Origin: Deltaproteobacteria bacterium
GTDB lineage: Bacteria > SAR324 > XYD2-FULL-50-16
Assembly: GCA_018657625.1 (NCBI GenBank)
Contig: JABHWU010000053.1
Coordinates: 1 to 64,000 of the forward strand
Reading direction: 5' to 3'
Length of the DNA: 64,000 bases
Numbering within the stretch: position 1 is the first letter of the stretch; the number at the start of each line of letters is the position of its first letter. Below, piece by piece: positions 34,139 to 42,286 of the stretch. The notes under the pieces were generated by a model, which made no database searches, had not been told where the DNA came from, and worked only from the letters and a program-made list of their open reading frames with translations. Made by a program: the position numbers and the translations under genes.

Positions 34139-34960
34139 TTAATTTTTCATTACTCTATTGTAATCATTTAGCTTCCAATTGTAATCAATATATCCAATGT
34201 CAGCTTTTTGAGATTGAATGAATCGCTGATCCTGCTTGCTTTCAGTAAATAGATGCGCCCATGAAGCAAAAAACTCCTTTAATGAATGAATTCCTTTGTA
34301 ACCCTTTTCGAAATCGACCTGATACCAATCAAAAATTTTAGATATATATAAAGTCTGCTCTTTGGCATTGTAATAATTTCGTTTTTTATCAGACAAAAAT
34401 TGAATCAAATTCTCCTCTAGCTGCTGATTTAGTCTCTCATAAACATAGGCTTCTTTTCTGATGGGCGGACAACTCCAGGCAGCACAAACCAATGCAAAGT
34501 GAATATAGGGTTCTTCATAATTATCATTCTTACGGATCATTTCATGTTCTATTTCATCCAGATAAATTTTGCGGCCAAATAAATCAAATAATTTCCTTTC
34601 CCAGGGGCTGGTAAAAAAAGAACTCATATCTTTGATAGATTCCAGTTTTGGGTATTCCAGGAGGATTAGTTTAACAGTGAAAGCATTATAAGCATTCATT
34701 AAAAAAGCCAGTCGTTTTGACTTTTCCCACTTGTTGAAATCAGTCGTACTAATTGTATTTAGGCCACTCAGGTACAAATCAAGTTTTTTTTCCTGCTTTT
34801 TGAATTTCTGGTAATCAACCATATTTGAATGACCGTCGGGCATTGTGATCACAAATGATTGTAATAAGTCATTCCACAACATATGCTGATGATCAAAAGC
34901 AAACAAAGGGTTAATCGAACCAAAATAAATAAGAAACAGACCATAGAATATTTTTTTCAT
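34139..34960 (-). CDS. DUF547 secreted protein
   Basis: A 273-residue exported protein with signal peptide MKKIFYGLFLIYFGSINPLF. The DUF547 core shows LAFLMNAYNAFTVKLILLEY, SPWERKLFDLFGRKIYLDEI, and EPYIHFALVCAAWSCPPIRK. The conserved His, Cys and Asn pattern suggests a papain-like or transglutaminase-like fold, but activity is unproven. The ATG at 34960 has a weak GGTG upstream; a TTG four codons earlier is possible. It is paired with the DUF3047 gene at 33396. Confidence 0.85.
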   Translation of the reverse strand: MKKIFYGLFLIYFGSINPLFAFDHQHMLWNDLLQSFVITMPDGHSNMVDYQKFKKQEKKLDLYLSGLNTISTTDFNKWEKSKRLAFLMNAYNAFTVKLILLEYPKLESIKDMSSFFTSPWERKLFDLFGRKIYLDEIEHEMIRKNDNYEEPYIHFALVCAAWSCPPIRKEAYVYERLNQQLEENLIQFLSDKKRNYYNAKEQTLYISKIFDWYQVDFEKGYKGIHSLKEFFASWAHLFTESKQDQRFIQSQKADIGYIDYNWKLNDYNRVMKN

Positions 34961-35052
34961 TATTTGCACCAAGTATTAGATCATAACAATCACTTTTTAT
35001 ATGACCTCTGATTGCCTGTTAACAGGATGTTTTTTATCCTATATAATACAAC

Positions 35053-35262
35053 TATTAGTCCCGAACAACGCTCAGACGATGTCATTTACTTAAAATCATT
35101 TCTGTCGGATCAATATTCAAACCTGATATTCAAATCTTTATTTTGAGGGTATCGTTACAAAGCCTCACGATCCTCGTAACTATCGGGTATTTAACTGTTT
35201 AAGCCTTTACTAAAAATTGTATATGTCCCCAAATTACCTACTTTTCGTTCAGATACTAATTA
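35053..35262. mobile_element. MITE-like element, copy 2
   Basis: The right end TTTTCGTTCAGATACTAATT and the internal TGTCCCCAAATTACCTA match copy 1, and the body (CACGATCCTCGTAAC, GGGTATTTAA) matches copy 3 at 44916. The left end is diverged or truncated (TATTAGTCCCGAAC). Its last bases supply the stop codon of the cysteine synthase-like gene. Confidence 0.6.
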
Positions 35263-36180
35263 TTTAAATAAATCAGTACTAATATATCGTTCACCGGTAT
35301 CCGGAAAGATAACCACAATCATTTTATCCTGATTTTCCGGTTTTTCAGCGACCTTTAACGCAGCATGTGCAGCCGCACCAGAGGAAATCCCACAGAGAAT
35401 ACCTTCCAAGCTGGCAAGTTTTTTGGCTGTTTCCAAAGCCTGGGCAGAATTAACCTGGATGATTTCATCGATAAATTCTGTATTCAATACAGCTGGGACA
35501 AAACCGGCACCAATGCCTTGAATTTTATGGGGTCCAGGATCACCTCCAGACAAAACAGGTGACTCTTCTGGTTCAACCGCAATGGAAACAACATTTTTGT
35601 TTTTACTTTTAAGAACATCTGTTACACCGGTAATGGTTCCACCCGTTCCAACACCGGCAATAAAAATATCCACCTGACCATCTGTGTCTTCTAGAATTTC
35701 AATGGCAGTCGTTTGCCGATGGATTTCCGGATTAGCAGGATTTTCAAACTGATTCGGTAAATAAGCGTCTTTTGTTTCCGCGACAATTTTTTCTGCCTCA
35801 GCAATCGCTGCTTTCATGCCACCAGCACCTGGTGTCAGAACCAGCTCAGCTCCCAGGTGGGATAATAACTGACGCCTTTCTACACTCATCGTTTCCGGCA
35901 TCGTTAATATCAAACGATACCCTTTGGCAGCGCAGGTATATGCCAACGCAATACCGGTATTACCACTCGTAGGTTCAACAATCGTTGTATCTGATCCAAT
36001 CAATCCTTTTTTTTCGGCATCAGCGATCATAGCATTCCCAATTCGACATTTTACACTTCCCGCAGGATTGCCACTCTCCAGTTTTGCATAGATTGTTGCC
36101 GGCAAGCCGTCTGCAATTTTATTTAACTTAACCAGTTTTGTTTTCCCAATTGCTTCTGTTATATCCTTTAATTTTGCCAT
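35260..36180 (-). CDS. Cysteine synthase (O-acetylserine sulfhydrylase)-like protein
   Basis: A 306-residue PLP enzyme of the CysK/CysM group. The PLP lysine is Lys44 in NPAGSVK, the substrate loop is TSGNTGIA and the phosphate loop is [10 protein letters not shown]; the C-terminal FPDTGERY motif is also intact. Cysteine synthases make L-cysteine from O-acetylserine and sulfide. The residue after Lys44 is Cys45 (codon TGT) where nearly all members have Asp (SVKDR), which may alter activity or indicate another role. The final codons overlap the end of a MITE-like element, so the insertion may have fixed its C-terminus. Confidence 0.9.
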   Translation of the reverse strand: MAKLKDITEAIGKTKLVKLNKIADGLPATIYAKLESGNPAGSVKCRIGNAMIADAEKKGLIGSDTTIVEPTSGNTGIALAYTCAAKGYRLILTMPETMSVERRQLLSHLGAELVLTPGAGGMKAAIAEAEKIVAETKDAYLPNQFENPANPEIHRQTTAIEILEDTDGQVDIFIAGVGTGGTITGVTDVLKSKNKNVVSIAVEPEESPVLSGGDPGPHKIQGIGAGFVPAVLNTEFIDEIIQVNSAQALETAKKLASLEGILCGISSGAAAHAALKVAEKPENQDKMIVVIFPDTGERYISTDLFK

Positions 36181-36298
36181 TATAAATACCGTATCTGTGA
36201 GGGTTAAATTAAAATATTTTTAAAGAAGTTCGAATTGTTATTTTAAAATTATCTATTTATAACAAGATAAATATAGTCCTATTATAAATATGTGTCAA

Positions 36299-36982
36299 TT
36301 ATTTTATAATTTTAAAAAACTCATTAAGATTTGCTCGGGGAGCTCTAAACGAGTTAACCGGATGGTCATAATCTCCATATCCTATTGCTATAGCCACCAG
36401 CAGTTTTTGAGAACTTGGTAAATTTAAATAAGATTTAATAATAGACTGAAAATCTGTAACAGAAGCCTGGAGGCAACTGTCAAGTCCAAAAGTATATAAT
36501 GCCAGTATTAAGGATTGCACAAAGCCACCACAATCATAATAAGATCCTAATTCCATTTCCGGATTCATGTGAATAAAACCAAAAACAGGTGCGCCAAATC
36601 CATCAAAGTTGGCGCGCATTTGGGTGTTTCTGCGCTCATGATCTTCCTTTTTAATACCTAAAGCCTGGTAAAGCTGCATCCCGATTTGAAAACGACGCGT
36701 TTTATAGGGATCGATCCATTGATCCAAATAGGCTGACATATCAGGGTTAGCTGGAATTTTATGATCATAAGCATTCAACAATTGATCGGCCAGTTCTTGT
36801 TTTTTTTGGCCTTTCACAAAGACAATCTGCCAGGGTTGCATATTGGCTGATGACGGTGCATACTGTGCGATTTTAACAGCTTCAATTAAGATTTCATCAG
36901 AAACATCTTTTTTTAAAAAGGCTCGAATTGATTTTCGATTTTTAATAGCCTGGCAAACATCTAAATTTTCTCGTTTTTCCAT
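36299..36982 (-). CDS. Nitroreductase-family flavoprotein
   Basis: A 227-residue FMN enzyme. The family start (IKNRKSIRAFLKKDVSDEIL), the FMN-contact PSSANMQPWQIVFV and the C-terminal FRAPRANLNEFF motif are present. Nitroreductases reduce nitro, quinone or flavin substrates with NAD(P)H. The start at 36982 is chosen because GGGA lies seven bases upstream; the ATG at 36988 has none at proper distance. It is leftward and stands alone. The true substrate is not predictable. Confidence 0.88.
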   Translation of the reverse strand: MEKRENLDVCQAIKNRKSIRAFLKKDVSDEILIEAVKIAQYAPSSANMQPWQIVFVKGQKKQELADQLLNAYDHKIPANPDMSAYLDQWIDPYKTRRFQIGMQLYQALGIKKEDHERRNTQMRANFDGFGAPVFGFIHMNPEMELGSYYDCGGFVQSLILALYTFGLDSCLQASVTDFQSIIKSYLNLPSSQKLLVAIAIGYGDYDHPVNSFRAPRANLNEFFKIIK

Positions 36983-37502
36983 TATCATTCCCGATATTAA
37001 TATTTATACACTTTCTTACCGCCAAAAAGGTAAAACAGTTTATGTTAGCGATATTATGATTGTCCGGCGGCAGTGACAGCCTTACTATTATCCAGCCTGA
37101 TGGTGTCCAAGGGATACCTTACGCAAATACTCCGTTCTTGCTGCACCAGTTCGCAATTCAGTGCTCAGTGTCCGAATGTGATCAATGCCAATGCAAATGG
37201 CCATAGTCTGCTTAAACATGGTTTTTTATTACCATCTGAATGACAATTTCTAGTTGTCAGGACGATATCCTTAGGTTAACAGCATCCATAATCACAATCT
37301 GATAGTTAATTTACCAATTAATCCTACAAAGCGCAAAGGGATTAAAATAGGTAAATTTCTTCAGTGGGAAAATTAAAACTGGGATATTCATCGAGCGATC
37401 CCAGGCATTAATTTATGGTGTACATACCCTGTTTTATCCGTTAAATTATTCGTTAAAAATGATTTTCAAGGTACACCTTATTATTTCTAATAGATTAGAA
37501 TT
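36983..37502. other. Gene-free region with a dispersed repeat fragment
   Basis: No convincing gene. The bases 37140-37175 carry the GTTCGCAATTCAGTG block of the dispersed repeat family, and 37250-37300 carries CAGCATCCATAATCACAATC, which is echoed at 38562. The rest is AT-rich and unremarkable. Confidence 0.45.
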
Positions 37503-38393
37503 ATGGATAAAATAAAAAAATTTGAATTCACCTCCATTCTTGGATGGTCCAGCAGTAGATATGATTTATTTACATCCTGTAAAAGAAAATATTTTTATAA
37601 TTACTATGCTAAATTTGATGAAGATTTTACAAAAGCACATATAGATGCCTTAAAACGACTAACATCAATTCCATTAGAAATTGGGAATATTGTCCATGAT
37701 GTCAATAAAGTGATATTGGAGCGATTACAAAAAACAGCACGTCCGATTGATCCGGCAAGGTTCCAACAATATATTCTAAATACAACAATGGAATATTGCC
37801 ATGCAAAGACATTTCAGGAAATATATTACCAGAAACTGAATCAAATTAATTTTGAGAATGACGTATTTCCTAAAGTCAATTTAGCACTCAACAATTTTCT
37901 ACAAAACCAAAGATTTAATTGGTTACTTTCTGATGCTCTGCCAGCAAGCGATCAATGGGTTGTTGAACCCGGAGGATTCGGAGAAACGCGAATCAACAAT
38001 TTAAAAGCCTATTGTAAAGTTGACTTCTTATTTCCGGTCGGTGATGAACTATTTATCATTGATTGGAAAACCGGTAAGGCACACACGGAAAAACATAAAA
38101 AACAAATGCTGGGGTATACATCCTGGGCTTCCTATCATTATGGCATTCCAGCTGAAAAAATCGTACCTATTGTTGTCTATTTGTTACCGGATTATCAGGA
38201 AACGTCTATCCGTTTTAACCAAACTGATATTGAACATTTCAATCAACAAGTTAAGGATGAAACCGTTCAAATGTATGAGTATTGCACAAATGTAAATGAA
38301 AACGTCCCCAGAATTAAATCTGATTTCCCGCTCACCGAGCAAAAAATATTTTGTAATTATTGCAGTTACAAGGAGTTGTGTTTTCCTGATTAG
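37503..38393 (+). CDS. PD-(D/E)XK nuclease-family protein with Fe-S cysteines (Cas4/AddB-like)
   Basis: A 296-residue predicted nuclease. It has the RecB-family motifs: HD in GNIVHDVNKV (near residue 65), Asp in KAYCKVDFLF and the D-x-K active site in FIIDWKTGK (near 185-193), followed by a QxxxY-like segment (KKQMLGYTSWASYHY). Cys26 (FTSCKRKYFYNYY) and the C-terminal CNYCSYKELC cluster suit a 4Fe-4S site as in AddB and Cas4. No cas gene, CRISPR array or addAB partner lies nearby, so it stands alone. It could be a DNA repair or defence nuclease. The stop codon is TAG. Confidence 0.85.
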   Translation: MDKIKKFEFTSILGWSSSRYDLFTSCKRKYFYNYYAKFDEDFTKAHIDALKRLTSIPLEIGNIVHDVNKVILERLQKTARPIDPARFQQYILNTTMEYCHAKTFQEIYYQKLNQINFENDVFPKVNLALNNFLQNQRFNWLLSDALPASDQWVVEPGGFGETRINNLKAYCKVDFLFPVGDELFIIDWKTGKAHTEKHKKQMLGYTSWASYHYGIPAEKIVPIVVYLLPDYQETSIRFNQTDIEHFNQQVKDETVQMYEYCTNVNENVPRIKSDFPLTEQKIFCNYCSYKELCFPD

Positions 38394-38646
38394 AATTATT
38401 TTTAGTCCAACATTTTTTTTAGCAATTATCATTCTTATTGGTCGAATTTTTCCTTCAATCCAAGAGCACTGAAAAATCTCTATTATGGGCGTAATAGATC
38501 CTTTATTTTGCTACACAAGAGCAATTTCAGGGAGCAGCAAATTTAGTGCTCAAGGATGACAGCATCCATTATAAGACAATTACAATATCTGTTGCTATTA
38601 TATAGGTCTGGAATCACTTACTAAAACCTACTTTAGTGAAAAAACT
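38394..38646. repeat. Intergenic region with dispersed repeat fragment (38510-38570)
   Basis: Carries GCAAATTTAGTGCTCAAGGA next to TGACAGCATCCATTATAA, matching the dispersed repeat family. No gene seen. Confidence 0.4.
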
Positions 38647-39315
38647 ATGTTTATTGGACATTTCGGAGCCGGTTTAATTGGTAAAAAAATCTCACCGGTA
38701 ACTTCATTGGGAACGCTGTTTTTAGCCTCTCAATTCATTGACTTGCTATGGCCGACTTTTTTGCTTTTGGGAATCGAAAAAGTAGAAATTGTACCTGGAA
38801 TTACTCAGCTGACACCCTTCGATTTCAGCTATTATCCCTTCTCACACAGCTTAGTTGCAGTGGTGATATGGGGATTATTACTAGGATGTATCCATTTTAT
38901 TTTTAAGCGAGACATCAAAGCTTTTTTCTTGTTGGCATTGCTAGTGCCCAGCCATTGGTTTTTAGATTTATTGGTTCATCGACCGGATTTGCCCCTTTCT
39001 TTTTCTTCAGATCACTATTTTGGTTTGGGTTTGTGGAATTTTCCAATTGTGGCGGTCACCATTGAAGTTACTATTTTCCTATTGGGGATTTATTTTTACA
39101 CCAGAATCACCACTCCAAAAAATAGAATTGGAACTATTGGATTTTGGGGTCTGATGATTTTTTTAATTTTCAGTTACCTGGGGAATTTTTTCAGCCCACC
39201 ACCACCGGACACAACAACGATCGCCTGGGTAGGGCAAACTCAATGGTTAATCATTATTTTGGCTTATTGGGTAGATGATCATAGACAATTCAGAAAACAG
39301 GCTTTGTTAATTTAA
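38647..39315 (+). CDS. Polytopic membrane protein resembling YdjM-type metal-dependent hydrolases
   Basis: A 222-residue protein with five or six hydrophobic segments. Conserved His and Asp residues occur in membrane-adjacent motifs: MFIGHFGAGLIGKK (His5), LASQFIDLLWP, YYPFSHSLVAVVIW and PSHWFLDLLVHRPDLPLSF. This pattern is that of the YdjM/DUF457-like group, annotated as metal-dependent hydrolases with no proven substrate. No strong ribosome site is seen. The next 600 bases are noncoding and contain a probable small RNA with a terminator. Confidence 0.65.
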   Translation: MFIGHFGAGLIGKKISPVTSLGTLFLASQFIDLLWPTFLLLGIEKVEIVPGITQLTPFDFSYYPFSHSLVAVVIWGLLLGCIHFIFKRDIKAFFLLALLVPSHWFLDLLVHRPDLPLSFSSDHYFGLGLWNFPIVAVTIEVTIFLLGIYFYTRITTPKNRIGTIGFWGLMIFLIFSYLGNFFSPPPPDTTTIAWVGQTQWLIIILAYWVDDHRQFRKQALLI

Positions 39316-39644
39316 CATGGAAATCTTTCATTTGAAACCCGCACAATAAAAGATAATAGATATTATGCTTTTGCCTTCGACCGTGCTTCATTTGAAGACA
39401 AGGCTCCCATCACAAACTCAACCTGCCCATCCATAATAGCTACTTTTTGGTAGAATAAATTTGCATTATTACATTTCTTAACCTAGAGTTAAATTTTAAC
39501 CCAATGTCAGACACAGACATTCTTCCTGCAATATATCAAAGCGGCATTTTAGCCCTAAGGAGGTAATGTGAATTATGAGAACCAAATAGAAAACAGATTC
39601 TGAGTTGGAGTGGGTGTAACTCCTGCCCTAAATCAACAATTTTC
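39316..39644. other. Noncoding region before the small-RNA terminator
   Basis: No convincing gene. A perfect AAGGAGG at 39560 precedes only minimal reading frames, either GTG (ten codons to a TGA) or ATG (MRTK then stop). It could be a leader peptide or part of a structured RNA ending at 39699. Confidence 0.4.
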
Positions 39645-39699
39645 CCCGGACAAACATTTTCATTTGTAAATTGCAAAATGCCTGTTCGGGTTTTTTTTT
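39540..39699 (+). ncRNA. Candidate small RNA or attenuated leader
   Basis: A noncoding stretch that ends in a textbook intrinsic terminator but has no gene in front of it for 320 bases. Upstream of the terminator, GGAGT and ACTCC (39608-39623) can pair, and a strong AAGGAGG lies at 39560. It might be a trans-acting RNA or the leader of the DMT-transporter gene at 39918. Boundaries are approximate and no RNA family was recognised. Confidence 0.4.
39645..39699 (+). terminator. Rho-independent terminator
   Basis: CCCGGACAAACATTTT pairs with AAAATGCCTGTTCGGG across 16 positions with G-T pairs and few mismatches, followed immediately by nine T residues (39691-39699). The strongest terminator in the window. 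Confidence 0.85.
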
Positions 39700-39917
39700 G
39701 ACTATCCATTCAAATTCTTTTTCCGCAAAACAGACCAACTTCATATTTTGTCAATAAAACAGAAACATTGGCTGACAGTTTATTAATATTCAATTTTGTT
39801 AGTGCGCTATTACATAAATTTGTTTACTAACGAAGGTATTCTTCAAAGGAATGACCAAATCAACGACAATCATTTTACAACACACTTTCATTTTTTTTGG
39901 AGAATTAACACCCATGG

Positions 39918-40853
39918 ATGAATATGAAAAATAACCGTTATTTCCTGATTTACGCTGCTTTGCTTATGGCAGTCTCAATTTGGGGTTTGTCTTTTGTAGT
40001 AACAAAAATCGCTTTGAAAGAATTTTCAGTATATGGATTGATATTAGCAAGATTTGGAAGTGCCTCTGTGATTTTTTTGATTATATTGACGTTAAAAGGA
40101 TTTCCAAAGTTTACTAAGACTGAACATGGCAGTTTAATACTCATAGCAATTTTTCAGCCTGGGCTCTACTTTTTTTTCGAAACAATGGGCCTGCAAAACA
40201 CGACAGCTTCAAAAGCTGGGTTGATAGTAGCAATGATACCAATCGTTGTTCTACTGTTGTCTGCTATTTTCTTCCGAGAAAAAATAACCAGCCGATCAGT
40301 AACCGGAATTGGTTTGTCTCTGGTTGGTGTTGGTCTTCTAATTATTGGAGAAGCAAACGGTAGCTGGCCAATGGGAGGAAACATCATCGGTGATTTATAT
40401 ATGTGTGGGGCGGTACTTTCCGCAGCGATTTACATGATCATGGTAAAAAAACTGAGTCAAAAACATTCGGTTTTACATATCACCGGAATGCAAATCATTT
40501 ATGGAACTTTAATATTCATCCCTTTCTGCTTAATTAAAATTGAAACCTGGCAATTATCGCAACTGTCATTTGGTGCAATTGCAGCAGTTTTCTTTTTGGC
40601 GGTATTAGCGACAATTGTAGCTTTTTTCTGTTATAACTTTGCACTCTCCCAAATCGACTCCTCAAAAGCTGTTGTTTTTATCAACATGATCCCCGTTATC
40701 ACAGCTGCATCTGCCTGGATTATTATTGGAGAATCATTAACGATCATGCAAATGGGTGGTGGCGCATTGGTGTTATTAGCAGTTTGGTTAGTAAACCAAA
40801 AAAAGCGACAAGCTGTGAATGAATTACCTCCGACAATTATTAAGGCGTCTTAA
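39918..40853 (+). CDS. EamA/DMT-family transporter
   Basis: A 311-residue inner-membrane protein with ten hydrophobic segments in two EamA repeats (AVSIWGLSFVVTKIALKEFS, TTASKAGLIVAMIPIVVLLL, and ATIVAFFCYNFALSQIDSSK, VVFINMIPVITAASAWIIIG). It is closer to the RhaT/YdcZ-like EamA exporters than to the transporter at 19370, so the two are not recent duplicates. The start is uncertain: GGAG lies about 15 bases before the ATG at 39918, and an overlapping out-of-frame ATG at 39914 encodes six codons. Substrate unknown. Confidence 0.88.
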   Translation: MNMKNNRYFLIYAALLMAVSIWGLSFVVTKIALKEFSVYGLILARFGSASVIFLIILTLKGFPKFTKTEHGSLILIAIFQPGLYFFFETMGLQNTTASKAGLIVAMIPIVVLLLSAIFFREKITSRSVTGIGLSLVGVGLLIIGEANGSWPMGGNIIGDLYMCGAVLSAAIYMIMVKKLSQKHSVLHITGMQIIYGTLIFIPFCLIKIETWQLSQLSFGAIAAVFFLAVLATIVAFFCYNFALSQIDSSKAVVFINMIPVITAASAWIIIGESLTIMQMGGGALVLLAVWLVNQKKRQAVNELPPTIIKAS

Positions 40854-40892
40854 TCAAAGTCAACATCATTTGTCTTGACTTTGATGATTTTC
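40852..40892 (+). terminator. Terminator after the DMT transporter
   Basis: ATCAAAGTCAA (40853-40863) and TTGACTTTGAT (40875-40885) form a perfect 11-base stem, followed by GATTTT. A second perfect stem at 40920-40952 (AAAGCGGAATC with GATTCCGCTTT) lies just beyond and may serve the convergent gene. Confidence 0.7.
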
Positions 40893-40975
40893 AGGAAGGG
40901 AACCCAGATCTTGCTTGGTAAAGCGGAATCTGGAAGAATTTGATTCCGCTTTAAATGGATTAATAAATTTGTTGA

Positions 40976-42247
40976 TTAGGCAAATGGATTTTTTCTACCA
41001 TTAAATTCATTTAATCCATCAATCATAGCGATAATATTTTCTACGGGAACATTGGCCTGAACATTATGCACCGCATTAAATACAAACCCACCACTTTTTG
41101 AAAAGATTTCGCAGTTTCTTATCACATGATCCTTCACTTCTTTGGGTGTTAAAAAAGGTAAGGCTTTTTGGGTATCTGCTCCCCCCCCCCAAAAAGTTAA
41201 CTTTTGTCCATGCCTTTCCTTAAGTAGGTCAGGATCCATACCTTTTGCATTAATTTGCACCGGATTAATGATATCAAAACCGGCATCAGAAAATAACTCC
41301 ATGAAATTTTCCACAGCACCACAGGAATGCTTGAATGTTTTCCAGCTTGTATTCTCATGGATCCAGTCATTGATCTTGCGATAATAAGGTTTATAAAGCT
41401 CTTGAAAAGTAATGGGAGAGCAGAAAGTCGAGTTCTGAGTCCCAAAATCAGTCCCACATATATAAACTGCATCAATCATATTACCTGCAATCTGGAAAGC
41501 TTTTTTCAGGTTAGAAAGCGCAATATCAGTTTGGGCTTCAAAAATTTCCATTATAAAATCTTTTCGTTTAGCCGTAGAAACATACCACTCCACAATATCT
41601 CTGATACCCTTAGGGTGTTTCAAGTTCATGGCCGGAACCAAGGCAATATCCCCTAGTCCGGTACCACCAAAATTAGCGATGACAGCTTTATCGGTTCCTT
41701 TGATAGATTCAGCCTGTTTTTTCCAATAGGCAATATCATGATCTGTCCAGAGACCAAATTCTTCCAGATTATCTTCAATTTTTAATTCAGCTTCAACGAA
41801 GGGATCCTGTCGGATAATAGCATCAAAAAAGTAACTCATTGTGGGCATCTTGGCGGAGGCCGGATAACTGGTATCTCCTTCAGCATATACCAGAAAAGCA
41901 CCATCTGTATCAACAGTAGTATTCATCTTACCAGGGACCAGTACCACCTGCCCCCAATGGGTTTTGAATTCCTTATAGTTGTCCTGGACAATACCGAACA
42001 TATTCCTTTCTGACCACAATCCTACGACGTCGACATCAAAAATTTCCATTAGCTCTTCATCGACTTCTCCCAGCATTTGATAAGGTTCTATAATTTTGAC
42101 CAGTTTAGGTTCCAACCCGTAATGCTTTCTAATGTTTTCTATTGCCAGAGCATGGATTCCTGTGACTGCAGTAGCTCCGAAATCAACAGCAATGCCTTCA
42201 ATCTCTTTATGATTTAGGACTGCCTGTACTTTCTCTTTTGAGTTCAT
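40976..42247 (-). CDS. UroD-family (MtaA/CmuA-like) methyltransferase
   Basis: A 423-residue protein of the uroporphyrinogen decarboxylase superfamily. It lacks the decarboxylase N-terminal signature and has the motif set of the methyltransferase branch: FKHSCGAVENFMELFSDAGF, followed by a Gly-rich WGGGADTQKALPFLTPKEVK and NAVHNVQANVPVENIIAMID. His and Cys of HSC are the likely zinc ligands. Members move methyl groups from corrinoid proteins to CoM or tetrahydrofolate, so it might accept methyl groups from the cluster at 16929-25012, though 24 kb away. The coding strand has ten consecutive G (41181-41190) encoding Trp-Gly-Gly-Gly, a frameshift-prone tract. Confidence 0.8.
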   Translation of the reverse strand: MNSKEKVQAVLNHKEIEGIAVDFGATAVTGIHALAIENIRKHYGLEPKLVKIIEPYQMLGEVDEELMEIFDVDVVGLWSERNMFGIVQDNYKEFKTHWGQVVLVPGKMNTTVDTDGAFLVYAEGDTSYPASAKMPTMSYFFDAIIRQDPFVEAELKIEDNLEEFGLWTDHDIAYWKKQAESIKGTDKAVIANFGGTGLGDIALVPAMNLKHPKGIRDIVEWYVSTAKRKDFIMEIFEAQTDIALSNLKKAFQIAGNMIDAVYICGTDFGTQNSTFCSPITFQELYKPYYRKINDWIHENTSWKTFKHSCGAVENFMELFSDAGFDIINPVQINAKGMDPDLLKERHGQKLTFWGGGADTQKALPFLTPKEVKDHVIRNCEIFSKSGGFVFNAVHNVQANVPVENIIAMIDGLNEFNGRKNPFA

Positions 42248-42286
42248 TTTTTGCTCCTTCGATTGAAAAGCGCTCTAGAATTAACT

